NCBI GenBank assembly: GCA_021030915.1
Contig: JAGEMR010000123.1
Coordinates: forward strand, 1 to 64,000
DNA: 64,000 nucleotides
Direction of reading: 5' to 3'
Origin: Astrothelium macrocarpum
Taxonomy: Eukaryota; Ascomycota; Dothideomycetes; Trypetheliales; Trypetheliaceae
Shown: piece after piece, positions 1 to 11,788 of the stretch
How the letters are laid out: every line of letters starts with the position of its first letter
How positions within the stretch are numbered: the stretch's first letter is position 1
The notes under the pieces: model-generated
Databases searched by the model: none
The model's input: only the letters and a program-made list of their open reading frames with translations
Told to the model about the DNA's origin: nothing
Translations under genes and position numbers: made by a program

Positions 1-1080
1 CAGCGCGAGCTTTCTGAGCCAGAGGTCGGGCGGGTACACGGACGTGTACACAGCCCTCTCAGTGGTCACAACAATATATATAATTTAAATTATAACGGAA
101 TAATATTATATTATATTATTGAATTATTATTAATTAAAATTTCAAAATTAAATTAAATTTATATTAAAATTAAAAAAAAAATGGAAATTTAATATAAAAA
201 TGATATATGAAAATATTGAAAAAAATTTATTTATTTATTTTTCGTATATATCAAATTATTTTATTTAAATATATATATAAATATATTATTTTTGAAAAAA
301 ATGGGAATAATATTTATAATAATTATTTAAAATATAATTTTATTAATGAATTTAAAAAAAATTATAAAATTAAATTATATAAAAATTATTTAGATTTATA
401 TAATTTTGATTTTAATATTATTAAAATAATATAAAAAATTATTAAATAACGAATTTATATAAATTATTATAATTATTTCATTCAAAATTAATTTATCAGA
501 ATTATTTATTATAAATAGAATTAATTGATTTAAAAAGAAATTAATAAATAAATATTGATGATAAAAGACCGTATATTGTTATGATTTTAGGTATTTTTGG
601 AATCAAATCTATTTAAAATCAAAATGATTTCTGAAATGAATCGGTAAAGGATTGAATTAATAAAAAATAATGATTTGATAATTTAAAATTCTACTGAAAA
701 TGTTATTAACGATTAATTTAAAGAATGATTTTAAATATAACGAGGTCATAATGATCGCGCTGCGTTTTTATATATTTATACTGAAATGAATCTGTGAGTT
801 TTTTGTTCAAAAATTCACATTGAATATATGAATCTTTTGTTCAAGGATTCACGTTGAATATCCCGGGGTATAACGCTTTTTTAACGTTCTTAACATATAT
901 ACACCTATTTAAATATTCAGAATTTCTCCATTTAATATTAATAAAATAAAAGACTAATTAATTAATAAAATTATTTCAATTTTTATTTAATTCTGAATTC
1001 TAATATAATATGACTGAATTTTCCAACAATACCCGCTGTTTATTAATAAATTTGATGGGGTTGATGGGGAAACGCGGGTT
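1..1080. other. AT-rich RIP-like block with a GC-richer left edge
   Basis: The first 70 or so bases have normal composition; from there to about 1080 the sequence is almost only A and T with no credible coding frame. This matches the strongly mutated repeat DNA seen in RIP-active ascomycetes. The one structure I can define inside it is the solo LTR at 577-894. The left edge is cut by the window, so the GC-richer bases at 1-70 cannot be assigned. Confidence 0.75.
577..894 (+). repeat. Solo LTR of a retrotransposon, RIP-mutated
   Basis: A 318-bp unit begins TGTTATGAT and ends CTTAACA, so its termini form the inverted pair TGTTA/TAACA typical of LTRs. It is flanked on both sides by TATAT (572-576 and 895-899), a 5-bp target duplication as left by an integrase, although in AT-rich DNA this match carries limited weight. 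No internal retroelement region adjoins it, so it reads as a solo LTR left by recombination. Its first 200 bases align with 9117 onward, differing mainly by T for C and A for G. Orientation is nominal. Confidence 0.72.
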
Positions 1081-1105
1081 GTGTGGTCCCGATTAATTTG
1101 CCTAG

Positions 1106-1504
1106 ATGCCTGGCACCCTCACACACCCAATCGAACCCAAGCTCGCTGCGCGCAAACCACCGCTCTCATTTCATTTCATCCTCTCTCAGGAGATGTACGA
1201 TATTAGCGTCAGAAGCTTGGTTGTTGGCCTCAAAGCCATTGGATACACCACAGCTCAAGTCTCACAATTGACTGGTGTCAACGAGAGAACTGTCAATTCC
1301 GTCTATGCTCGTGCCTGCTCGCGAGGGTTTGACCCAAAGGCTCGTCCCATCCAAATCAAAGATGAATATCTCAAAGACGCTCCCCGAGCTGGCAGGCCTC
1401 GTAAACGCGATGCCAAGGTAGCAGCAGAGGAGCAGCACGAAAACCAGACTCCGGAAATTTTGTATTGGATCCCAAGTGCCATGATGAGAAGAGATGAGAG
1501 CTAA
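1106..1504 (+). pseudogene. Truncated Tc1-like transposase, N-terminal helix-turn-helix only
   Basis: The frame encodes about 130 residues containing a helix-turn-helix of Tc1/mariner-type transposases: a segment reading VVGLKAIGYTTAQVSQLTGV, then ERTVNSVYARA, then the basic stretch APRAGRPRKR before the catalytic domain would begin. No DDE catalytic domain follows; after residue ~110 the sequence loses resemblance and ends at a stop. Composition is normal here, in contrast to the AT-rich block ending just upstream, so this fragment escaped heavy RIP or was captured as a short piece. It could have been co-opted as a DNA-binding protein, but the simplest reading is a 5' fragment of a dead element. 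Confidence 0.6.
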
Positions 1505-3000
1505 TCTCTAGCCAGGAGTAGCGCCACACCTCTCCCGGATCCCGATGTAAGCTAACTCTTGGCGCGGAATGGGAGCGACTCCTGTATCAATTTTCCGAGC
1601 ACGCGGTTGGAGTTGCTCAATTTCGGCTGAAATGTCGGGCCGATGTTAAGTTAAAATCATTTTCGCAAATTCCCTAAGCACCTCTAAACTGGGATTCTTA
1701 GCTTCATATTGCCAATTAGTTGTAACGCGGTTCCTAGAGTCTGAATTCTGTAATCCGGTTCATAGTCACTCGACAGTACTTTATACCACGAGGAAATCCA
1801 AATCCACGGCATGAAACACATGATCATCTCCGTGTCGGTACGACTCTAAAAGCCTTTTTGGGAATCATTACTCAACACTTGAAAATCTTCCTCTCAGCGT
1901 ATGAAATGAGTGTCGGCAACGGCAAGCTGGTAAAAGAGCAAAGATGATGACACCCCAACCGAAACGACAAATGTTCCTTAGAACACTCCGAAGCCTCAGA
2001 TCTCAATGCATGGGTCTAGACAAGACTCGGATCTTACCAAAAAGACTGTAATCCATTGTCCATAGAGTATTATGGATGTAGCAGATGGACCAGGACTATC
2101 GTGGGACCGACTTGCTAGAAGAAAACCATCATTTATCATTTCAATGACTCAACATCTTTTTGGAATTAACAACTTCGGGCTGTTTTACGCGGGTGCCTAC
2201 TTCGGTCGGCTCCTCTACACGGCTTTCACGCGTCTGGCAACCCACCATTCAATCGGCCAAAAACAGCGCATGGTGCGGCCATTGAGCTCAAGGCGTTGGG
2301 TTCCTTTGACCAGATTGCAGGCACATCACGTGCCTCCGACCGCGTCTACCGCACAATGCTGATGAAAGCAAGGTCTGAGATCCACTTATCTCATAATGCG
2401 ATGAAGAAATATGCGTATATTTTGATGTTTCGATAATATTAGAAAAGCTGTCTGATCCTATTTCATCTTGGAGCAAATAAAGAGAATGAGCGGCAGAGTT
2501 AAAGCAATAAGTACTCACAGAGCTTTAGCACATGTGATATAAATCAACAGGACACACTACGCTGAAAGCTGGGTGATGGCGCAGCTATCCCTCTGCTCAA
2601 GCTTATGGAACCAGCCTTCATCACTATTAAAAAAAGGAAATTATGAAATGAATTACGCACACACAGACCGACATGATTTTGTGTTTCACACTCTCGGTTG
2701 GTGCCATGGTCTCCTTGCAAATCGCACAACTCACTGCAGCTGACACCACATGTGACGCGAGCCTTTGTTCGGCCTCACCACATTCTTCACTCTGTCGCAT
2801 GCGCCGCATGCGCCGCATGTGCAGAACATGGCTTGAGCATGGCTTAGACATGTCCCATATTACAGCCCAACTCTCCTGAAATTTCCCTAAGCTGATTCAT
2901 AAAATAACAAGCAGATACTTAGACCTTCTTTGCCCTGACCAGCTTCTCATCATTTTCGCTCTTCCAGTATCTCTCAAGACATTGGTATCAGTTGCCCACA
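1505..3000. other. Intergenic region, no gene seen
   Basis: Short frames occur on both strands but none shows a recognisable domain or a plausible spliced structure. The only structure noted is a 9-bp tandem repeat, cgcatgcgc, present nearly three times at 2796-2822. The last part presumably holds the promoter and 5' UTR of the gene at 3001. Confidence 0.5.
2796..2822. repeat. 9-bp minisatellite, three copies
   Basis: Units cgcatgcgc, cgcatgcgc and cgcatgtgc follow each other without gaps. Each unit contains the palindrome GCATGC. Confidence 0.8.
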
Positions 3001-3882
3001 ATGCTTATCTCAATCCTTTTCTTCCCTTTGGCCGCCCTTATTGCGGTCGTCATGGCCTCAAAACCTAGCTCGACAAAAATCTCCCTTGTCCTACCCGTCG
3101 ATCTCGATCCCGGTGCCGCTGCAACTCCACCTCCGGATCTTGACCCCAATGTCCCCATCACTGCATCCGTCATCGCTACTAGCTCTTCTGTCACTACTTT
3201 TCAACTTGGCTGCCAGGATTTGGGCCAGTGCCTTCTCGAGAATGTCCAACAACCACTCACACTTACCGCAGGCCCCACATTCTACCAATATGGCTTCGGT
3301 GACGTTGTCGCTATTACTCAAGTCCAGACCTATACCGAACCTTTCAACCAACACTGCAAATTCACTGACAGCGCAACCCTCACGTGCACGGCTAGTAGCA
3401 TTGGCCCCATCTGGGCGCTTGAGCATACCGACACGTTGTCTTTTCTGCCAAAGGGCGCGTCAACCCAGACTCAGATCAGTACAAAGAGTAAGCCGGTAGA
3501 AACTTTGACAGGCACGCAGTTGACGACGGTGGGGGTTCATGTGGTGAGTGGGGCCGAGCTGTTGGGAAATACAAAAGTGTCGTCTACCACCAATACTTCA
3601 AATGTGACTGTTGCAAGCGCGACCAGCGCCTCGAAAATGACCAACACTTCCCAGAGCAACAGCACTTTCCAGGGGACCAGCACTTCACAGAGCACTATCA
3701 CTTCACAGAGTACTATCACTTCACAGGGGACCAGCTCTTCGCAGGGTTCTAGCACTATGTCCGCGGCCAGCACTGCGCACGCAACGAGCACTTCAAGCGC
3801 AGCAGCAATACGGACCGCCATTGCTGTGAGCATTGGATGGACCCTGGGTGCCGTGGTCGCTATTTATTTGCTGGCCCTTTGA
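3001..3882 (+). CDS. Secreted, Ser/Thr-rich, probably GPI-anchored surface protein
   Basis: A 293-residue protein starting at the ATG at 3001. Residues 1-19 form a hydrophobic signal peptide (MLISILFFPLAALIAVVMAS). The middle part (about 70-165) is a folded domain with four cysteines (GCQDLGQC early; HCKF and LTCT later), as in many small fungal wall proteins. From about residue 190 the chain is Ser/Thr-rich with short repeats of the type TSQSTI, expected to be heavily O-glycosylated. The last 25 residues are hydrophobic (IAVSIGWTLGAVVAIYLLAL) after a small-residue stretch, which fits a GPI attachment signal. It should therefore sit on the outer membrane leaflet or cell wall. No enzymatic motif is visible. 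A single exon is assumed. Confidence 0.78.
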   Translation: MLISILFFPLAALIAVVMASKPSSTKISLVLPVDLDPGAAATPPPDLDPNVPITASVIATSSSVTTFQLGCQDLGQCLLENVQQPLTLTAGPTFYQYGFGDVVAITQVQTYTEPFNQHCKFTDSATLTCTASSIGPIWALEHTDTLSFLPKGASTQTQISTKSKPVETLTGTQLTTVGVHVVSGAELLGNTKVSSTTNTSNVTVASATSASKMTNTSQSNSTFQGTSTSQSTITSQSTITSQGTSSSQGSSTMSAASTAHATSTSSAAAIRTAIAVSIGWTLGAVVAIYLLAL

Positions 3883-4537
3883 GGTTTCCAGATTATCATA
3901 GCAACTGCACGTTCGATGGCGGAGGTGGTGTAAGCTGCATCACAAAATGCTACTGTCACTGTAGCAGAGGCATTTGTGTCTGAAGGTGTATTTGAAGACT
4001 TGGCGGTTAATGGTCTAATGGCTTGGAATTATTTTCTCAAAGGAGGATCAAAGCTTTATGGATACTGGAGCAGACTTATCAAGGCTACTGCTAATGGGCT
4101 TGCTTTATCTAGCCATTTAATCTAATGAAGCTATTCTACGGTGCTTATTACTTCCAAAAAAAAAAGGCGTAGGAAAAATTCCACGCGTTCTTCATCTGGC
4201 AGTGAATATTTTTAATTGCGGAGGCGAGCGTGCTGGCACCACTAACAATTGCGATAGAAATCTTATCCGCGACCGCAAAAGACTCAATCGCCGTGGACAT
4301 CGTCGCCCTACGAGAAATAGCTCTATGACGAACATAACACTCGCAGTGACGGATGGCCTTGGATCTTAGAAACCTTGCAAACCCATCCTGCTTGGTTTCA
4401 CTTACTCTACAACATACTGTTGCCTAAGGCTCATACTAACCATGCACGTACTCCAGTAGCTCCAGACGCACGCATTATGACACTGCTTGCGATCAACACA
4501 GCATTAAAAAGAAACGCAGGCCACCATAGACACCAAG
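3883..4537. other. Intergenic region between convergent genes
   Basis: This holds the 3' ends of the + strand gene ending at 3882 and the - strand gene ending at 4538. I see no further gene; an A10 run lies near 4157. Confidence 0.5.
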
Positions 4538-5204
4538 TTACATAATTTCGCAGCGGTTCCAGCCCGCTGCAGACGGATCATTCATCGCTCGGCCTTGCTT
4601 TCTCAGATCGCGCGACTCTCGAGCGACGAATTCTTTAATATCCCAAAATTGACCTCCGTCCGGGCCGCCCTCTGGCTCCTTCCATTCAGACCGCGGAGGG
4701 TAGGGAGATTTATCAAATATCAGTCGACGTGCGAATCGTCGTTCCTCCAAGTTGGGGTACCCACCACCACAAGGTTCGATGAAGTTGCCCTCCTCGATCC
4801 TGATGGTATATGACTTGGGTTGGAATGCGTCATCGGCCAGGGTCTCCGCATTCAGATTGGGCCTGGTCGATAACGCTGTTCCCTCGGCGCATTTTGGTAG
4901 CTGATTAATGAGAGTTATTTCGATATGAAGCTGACCGAGGAGTCGAGGGGTCTTGGTCCAGATGCTAGCTGTGTCTTGGCCTGGGTTAGATGATTTAATG
5001 CTCTTCCAGCGAAGCTCTGCAAAGATCCAGTAGTTGAAATTGCAGCGGCACCATAACTTTAGATTGTTAGTGAAGAGGACATGAGGAGCACGAGAATTTG
5101 CGCACCTCGCCTGTGCCGTCCTTGCAGAATTTGATACAAAGGCCATCCGTATCAAAGGACCACTGCTCCTCTCCGGAGAGTATAGAGCTCAGTGCTTCGT
5201 TCAT
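4538..5204 (-). CDS. Conserved-looking fungal protein of unknown function, two exons
   Basis: The start is the ATG at 5202-5204. Exon 1 (5106-5204) encodes 33 residues ending DGTGE; an intron at 5057-5105 (49 bp, GTGCGC..CACTAAC..AAAG) joins in frame to LWCRCNFNYW; exon 2 runs to the stop at 4538. The product is 205 residues, without signal peptide or membrane segment. It has an N-terminal WSFDTDG..KDGTGELW segment, a middle LLGQLHIEITL strand, and a C-terminal IEEGNFIEPCGGGYPNLEERRFARRL part followed by SPYPPRSEW. The pattern resembles a recurring unnamed family of small beta-rich fungal proteins, but I cannot give a function. It ends less than 400 bp from the long inverted repeat bounding the AT-rich block. 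Intact splicing argues that it is still a gene. An upstream exon cannot be excluded. Confidence 0.6.
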
Positions 5205-6399
5205 GTTTGACAATGCAATGACGGTGTAATTTTCACGGTAAGAATGACGGTAACAGAAAGCGATAAGTGACCAATTCTGGAAGTTGTGAGGGAAAGCCCA
5301 AAAGAAACCACTTGCCAGGCTTTTCAGTGAATGACAGTCGTAAAAATCGATGCTACGTAAATTGCGTGGCTTTGACAGGTCTGTCCGGTGCACAACCAGC
5401 TCTGAGCCAACAGACGGGCTGTGTGAGCAAGGCAGAAGGATCTGAGAGCCGTGACGTCGAACTCAGCGTAATCAAGCCACCAGGATGCGCCAGTTCTAGA
5501 ATGCCGAATATGCTTTAGAACAAGGCTGCAATGCGACATACTGTGAGGCGGGACTGAGTACTTTTTGCAACTTCCAAATTCCGAGCTCGGCGGCTCGGCC
5601 AGGGACGGAGCGCCATAGCGCATAGTGGCTCAAAACGGCTCATAATTTCGCCGAAAATGTTCCGCATACATAAATCCCCACCAAATTGATATGATGGTGA
5701 GAATTTATTAAAATAAATCTGCCATTTTAGTTGTTATTGTCTAATTCGAAAAATATGAAATTATTGTGTGTGAAAATTTGATATTTTATTAATTATTCTG
5801 TTCAATATATTTATAATATTTTATATTTCATTTTTTATTATTTTTCGAATATTTTCGTCACGAAATAATTAATTATTATAAAATTGAATTAATAAATAAA
5901 AAAATATTGAAATGATTATAATAATAGAAAGGATTAAATTTATTATTGATTAATATATTAAAAAAATGATTCCAATAATAGAATATATTGAAATAATCAA
6001 AAATGGATTTGAAAAAGAAATCAATTATTCATATATTTATAATTTTGATATATTTCGATTTTAATTAATCTGATAAAAAAAAATTTTTTATTTTTTAATA
6101 ATATGATTTTTATTTAAAATTATATTATTTTTAATAATTAAAATATTTTTGGAACATTCGTTAAAAAATTATTAATAAAAATATTGAATAGAAAAATTGA
6201 TAAATTGAATAAATTATTAAATACGAAATATAATAAAATCATATTAAAAATTACGATTATAGATTATTGTATATATATATTTATTTTTCATTATGAATAT
6301 TTATTTTATAAAATTGTTTTTAAAATATTTTTTATTGAATTTATTTATATGAATTTTAATATCATAATCAGAAATATAATATGAATCAAATTTTTTATA

Positions 6400-8237
6400 G
6401 AGTCACGTCCCCAGATCTGGTGAGCCTTTCGCATATTTTCCGCATGCGAAACGCGTTATTTGTTCTAATGTCTCAAAAGTCTACCCAAAAAATCTCAGAT
6501 TATAAAATTGAGATTCAGAAGATTTTTTTAATTCTCAAAAATAAAGAATTTTTTTCATTTTATATTATTATTTATCATTTTAAATTTTTTTATTCAATTT
6601 TATTCTGTAGATATAATATAGGTCTTTCATATTTTCAAATCCATGAAATGTAATAAATTCTTATAAATACGAAAGAAATCATTTTAATTTGATGAATAAA
6701 ACGATATATTATCGTAGAAATTTCTTTTTTAATTTTATTATTAAAAGAATTTGTTTAATAATTACGATTTATACGCGTCAGATACGCGTCAAATAATATA
6801 TCTGTAATTATTCAATTCAATTCTATTAATCACAAATGATTTTATCATTTTCAAAAACGACATTCTGATATAAAAGCGATATTTATCCGATAATTAAAAT
6901 ATACACGATATAAGAGAATAATTTATAAATATATGAAATATTGATTTAATATGATTAAAATATAATTTATAAATCGAAAATATGATTTTTTCAATATATG
7001 GAATATAAATGAATTAGAATTTGATATCGATAAAAAATAAATAATAAAAATATTAATATATCTAAATAATATATAATAAAATAAAATTATAAATGATAAA
7101 TAAGAATAAATAATAGATATTGAATATATTAATATCGTAAATGAAATATTATCTCCTTTTTTAATATTTAAAAATGAGAATATGAATATATATTGGATTA
7201 ATGAATAAATATTTTAAAAATGGTATTTCATAATTAGCCAAAATGATTGAATATCAAATGATTTAGAATTATAATGATTGATTAAAATTTTTGAATTTTT
7301 AATACGCGAAAAGGCTGCAGATCGCTGATATTTATTCATCATCGATAATTATAAAAATCATATATAAACCGATTTTATTATCTATTATATAAAAAATGAA
7401 ATCGATTTATTTATTATATCTTTTCATTATTCGTATGAATTATAATCATTTGATATTTTTATATTTTCAATTTTTAAATATTTTTATTCCAATAAAATAT
7501 ATATAATTTTTCAGTTTAATTCATAACGAATTCTATGGTCAGAATGGATCGAATTATTATCTTATATATATGAAAAAATAGTGATTAAAAATAATATTCT
7601 TATTGAATGGTGAAAAATTGATTTATCATTTATGATATCTATACGAGTCTTTAAAGATTTTTTTTATGAAATCATTTTGATTATTATTCAATCATATATA
7701 TTATCCAATTCAGCCAATTTGGATTTCTTATTATTTAATAATTCTTTTTTAGAATTTATTAAATTGAAATGATCAAATAAATAATTCAATAAAAAATTAT
7801 ATAAATAATTAATATTTAAATCACCGATGAAATATTATATTGATTAAATGATTCATTTTTATGAAAATTAAAATATAATTATTTTTATTATAATAAATCA
7901 ATTAAAAAAGATATAAATATTTTTTGAAAAACGAAAGAGGAATTTTAAAAGAAAAAGAATCTAATTAAAGGATATTTTATTGTATTTTATTAAAAATATA
8001 TTACGAATAATTCGCGAAATAGAAATGAAATTCAAAATAAAAGGACGATATGATCGTCTATAAAAGGCTCCAGTGATTGAAATAGATAATGAAAAGGAAG
8101 TTGAAAGTTCAGAAAATGTATCTAATAATTCAGATGAGGAGGAAATTCCTCATAAGCGATACGCAACGCGATCGCAGACGAAGAACTGAGAAAAGCTCAC
8201 CAGATCTGGGGACTCACCAGATCTGGGGACGTGACTC
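6400..8237 (+). mobile_element. TA-flanked DNA transposon 1 (pogo/Fot1-like), RIP-mutated
   Basis: This 1838-bp element is flanked by TA (6398-6399 and 8238-8239). Both ends read inward GAGTCACG followed by TCCCCAGATCTGGTGAG. The right end carries that 17-bp unit twice in tandem; the left end carries it once and then has the inverted pair TTTCGCAT/ATGCGAAA (6427-6451). The interior is AT-rich with many stops. Just before the right end a frame ending HKRYATRSQTKN, after an acidic stretch, looks like the C-terminal tail of a transposase and resembles the matching position in the element at 16337-18190. TA target, length and tail suggest the Tc1/mariner-pogo superfamily. No active protein can be encoded. 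Confidence 0.78.
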
Positions 8238-9116
8238 TATTTTTAATGATCTGAATTATATTTGATTAATTGATATTAATTGTAAATTGAAATAATACGA
8301 AATAAAAATATATATTATTATTAATTCGTATTCAAAATTTATTATCTGAATATATATTAATATAAATATTTTTATTTAAATTAATATTTATAAATAATAT
8401 TTCGATATAATAAATAAATATAAATTTCAGTTTAAAATCGTTTAATATAATTAAAATATAAAAATAATGATGATAATTAATATTTATTATCAAATTCAAT
8501 GAATTTCATTTAATAAATATAATCTTTTTTTTATTGATATTATTTGATATGATATTAATAAAATAAATTAATAAATTGAAATTTGATAAAATCAATTTAT
8601 TAAAATTTTTATAAATAAATGAAAAATATATTTTAAATAATTTGAAAAAAATAATTTATATTATAATAATTTTATTAAATGAATTATATTATGAATTATT
8701 TATTTTTTTATTATTCGTCAGATTATTCATAATTTTATAAAAATTTGAAATAATTATATAATATAAAAATAATAATAGAATTATATTATTTCTGATAAAT
8801 TATTTTTTTTATAAATTCATTTAATTATGAATGATATAAAAAATTATCAAATTAATATTAAATCTGATATAATTAATTTATGATAAAAAATTATAAATGA
8901 ATATGATGAATTCATTATTATTAATAAATAAATAATGATGAATGAAATTAATTCTGAATAAATTTTAATATATATCTTTTTTCAGTCATATATGAATAAT
9001 ATTATTAATAATTTCAAAATCAAAATTGATCTAATAATATTATAATTATCATATAATTTGAATTTGAATAATTTAATATCAATTAATAATTATAATTTTA
9101 TATATGTATTTATTTT

Positions 9117-9489
9117 TGTTATGATCCTAGGTATCCTTGGGGTCAAGTCTACTTGGGATCAAGGTGGCTTCTGAAATGAGTCGGTAAAGGATTGAACTAG
9201 CAAAGAATAATGATTTGGTAATTCAAAATTCTACTAAAGACGCTATCAAAGACTAATTTAAAGAATGGCTTTGAATACGACGAGATCATGACTGACTTCA
9301 TCGGATTCCTATATATTTGAACTGCTCACTGCTGTCGCGGTGATCCTCACGACCGCTGGAGTGAGCCTCACCACAAGAAGGGTGATGATCACAATCCTCC
9401 TGGTGAGCTCGCAGGTTCCCGGGTGAGCTACACGTAACGGCCGTACCAACCGGTCGCCGTGTACCCGTGCTAACGTGTTGCCCTTAACA
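9117..9489 (+). repeat. LTR-like copy, weakly mutated
   Basis: It starts TGTTATGATCC and can be ended at TAACA (9489), giving about 373 bp with the same TGTTA/TAACA termini as the solo LTR at 577-894. The first 200 bases of the two copies align well. In this copy C and G are largely retained, so it is the less mutated version. The second halves differ in sequence. Flanking 5-mers (ATTTT and GTTGC) do not match, so it is not a clean solo insertion; truncation or rearrangement is likely. Confidence 0.6.
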
Positions 9490-9539
9490 GTTGCGGAGAA
9501 AAATGTTGTCAAAATTGAAAAATTGAATTGTCGCGGAAA

Positions 9540-9584
9540 GTGTCCGACTCGCTTGGGTGTCCGACTCGCTTGGTAACCACGTTA
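9540..9584. mobile_element. Orphan transposon end with a 17-bp tandem pair
   Basis: The unit GTGTCCGACTCGCTTGG occurs twice back to back (9540-9556 and 9557-9573). It is followed by TAACCACGT and a TA at 9583-9584, beyond which the sequence becomes AT-rich. The arrangement (two 17-bp units, 7-9 bases, then TA) is the same as at the ends of the complete elements nearby. I could not find the matching left end. Confidence 0.5.
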
Positions 9585-11510
9585 ATTTATATAAAAAAAA
9601 AAATCGATATTTTTAAATCAAAAAATCGGAATAAAAATGATATTTTTTAAAATACATTAATTCTTTTATATAAATTGATATATCATTTATATAAAATAGG
9701 CGCATTTTTCATCAAAATTGATTTATTTTATATTAATATATATATTTATATACGATCATATATATTTTCATTTATTATATTTTTCAAATTTTTGATTAAA
9801 TTTGAAAAATTTTGATATTTTCAATTCTTTATTTTATATAATTTATTAATAGTAATAAATTTCGATTTTTATAAAAAAATTAATTATTAATAAAAATACA
9901 AAAAAATTTTGTAGAAAATTTTAAAATAAATTTATATTCAAATTTTTCAATATTATAGGACGGTTTTTATTCTAAATAATCAGAAATTCTTATATATATT
10001 AAAAATCCGGTTTTTAAAAATTGAATTTGATATCATTATTATAAAATTAAAAATTTTAAAATTATTTTTTTATCATCAAATCAATCTTTTTTATTAATTC
10101 AATCTCTTTTATAATCTATTCTGATGGATAATCAATTCAGATATATTTTTGAAGATTTTATTATTATTTTTAAAATCATTATTATTAATAATATTATCAG
10201 TATTTATAATTTATAATGATATCAATAAATGAAAGAGACTGAATTTTAACGTTAATAATCCATTATTTTCACATTAAAAAAGAATCCAAATCAATCATAT
10301 ATTGATGTTAATTTAGATCTGATATAAATAGATTCAGATTTTTAAATATTATAATCTGAATTAATTTTTTTATTAATTATTGATATTCATATTATTTCTA
10401 TTTTTATTTTTAATCGGATGAATATTAATATTTTAAATTACGAAATAATTAAATTAGAATTGAAATACGAATCAATCAAATTATTTCAGATAAAAAATTA
10501 AATGAATTTTTCTAATATTGATTCTTTTAATAATTATAATTCATTTATTAATATTTTATTGAATTATTTTTAAAAAATTAATAATAAAAAAATAATAAAA
10601 ATAATTATTCATAAATCTTTTAATAAATTAATTATTATTCATCAATTAATTATTAAATAAATAATCAAAATTTTTATTATTAATTTTATAAAATTTGATA
10701 TAAACGAATTTCAATATTATAATATTCGTGAATTATTCGAAATGTATTTTCAAAATAAAAATTTGATATATATATCATATATTTATATACGTTTTTTGAT
10801 AATAATGAATAGAAGAAATTCAAAATTTATTAGAAGGATGAATTTTCAAAAGAGGTCAAATAGAAGATTTGAAATATAATAAAAAACAATTTATTCATTC
10901 GATCATATAAAATAAAGAACAAGAAATTCCGAATATTATCTAATTTTAATCAAAATGATATAAATACAATTTAATTAATTGAATTCTGTTTTAATCAGAT
11001 TAATTTTAGATTTTCAAATGATTATTATTATTATTGGATTCATTTTTTGATATCCGGTGATAATAATCGAAATAATGATTTCATAAAATAATTAAAAATC
11101 AAATAATTGAAAATTGAATTAATCGTGATTTATCTGAATCGATTTTATTAAATTTATCGTCTTTTAATAGAATTATAAATTGTTTTATCAATAAATAATA
11201 AAAAACAAATTTAGAAAGAGAAATTATAATAAATTCAGAAAAAAATTTGAATATAATAAATTCAGAAGAAGATTCAATAATAAATTCAGAAAAAGATTCA
11301 AAAAAAGATTCAATAATAATAGATTTAAAAAGAAATCATTCAAAAATTTCAGAAAATCGTTTAATAATTTCAGAAAATTCAATAAAAAATTCAGAAAATT
11401 TAAAAGATTTAATAAGAATAATATAAAATGGCCGGTTTTTGAAATAATCTGATTTGGATAAACGAAATGGTCAAATATTTCGTTGAAAATTAAATTTGAA
11501 CAATTTCAAT
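9585..11510. other. AT-rich RIP-like interior
   Basis: No frame of significance. At 11215-11420 a degenerate repetition of the theme ATTCAGAA produces a run of NSE/SEK-type codons on the + strand, perhaps the relic of an acidic transposase tail. Confidence 0.6.
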
Positions 11511-11788
11511 TTTATTTTTTCCGAATTAAATAATAAAAATTAGAAATACGAATTTATTTTATTGATTTCTCACCATCATATCAATTTGGTGGGAATTTGT
11601 GTATATGGAACATCTTCGGCGAAATTATGAACCGTTTTAAGCCACTCTGCGTTATGGCCGACCGAGGCCAGGCCACATCATCGGATCTTCGGAGCCGAAA
11701 GATCTTGAACTTTGTCAATCCATCACCCTGGGCCACAACTTCTTCAGAGTATCTGAATGTTTTAGAAAAACACATTTCGATGAGCCTA

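Larger units (their letters stand above)
5590..11680. mobile_element. Compound repeat block bounded by long inverted repeats
   Basis: The arm at about 5590-5760 is the reverse complement of the arm at about 11510-11680. Aligned positions sum to 17270 without gaps over the core (5611 pairs with 11659). The core shares CCACCAAATTGATATGAT, and the rest differs mostly by C/T and G/A. Between the arms the sequence is AT-rich and contains the TA-flanked element at 6400-8237, the LTR at 9117-9489 and the orphan transposon end at 9540-9584. Either this is one DNA transposon of about 6 kb with roughly 170-bp terminal inverted repeats that later received insertions, or two inverted copies of a shorter repeat flank the block. 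I found no clear target duplication. Confidence 0.55.

Noticed and set aside
207..434. Lys/Ile/Asn-rich frame in AT-rich DNA
   Set aside because: Such frames arise by chance in AT-saturated RIP DNA; codon content reflects base composition only. The same applies to frames at 6184-6653, 12176-12388 and 17585-17800.
9309..9512. 67-codon frame on the - strand
   Set aside because: It lies within the LTR-like copy and only reflects its retained GC content.
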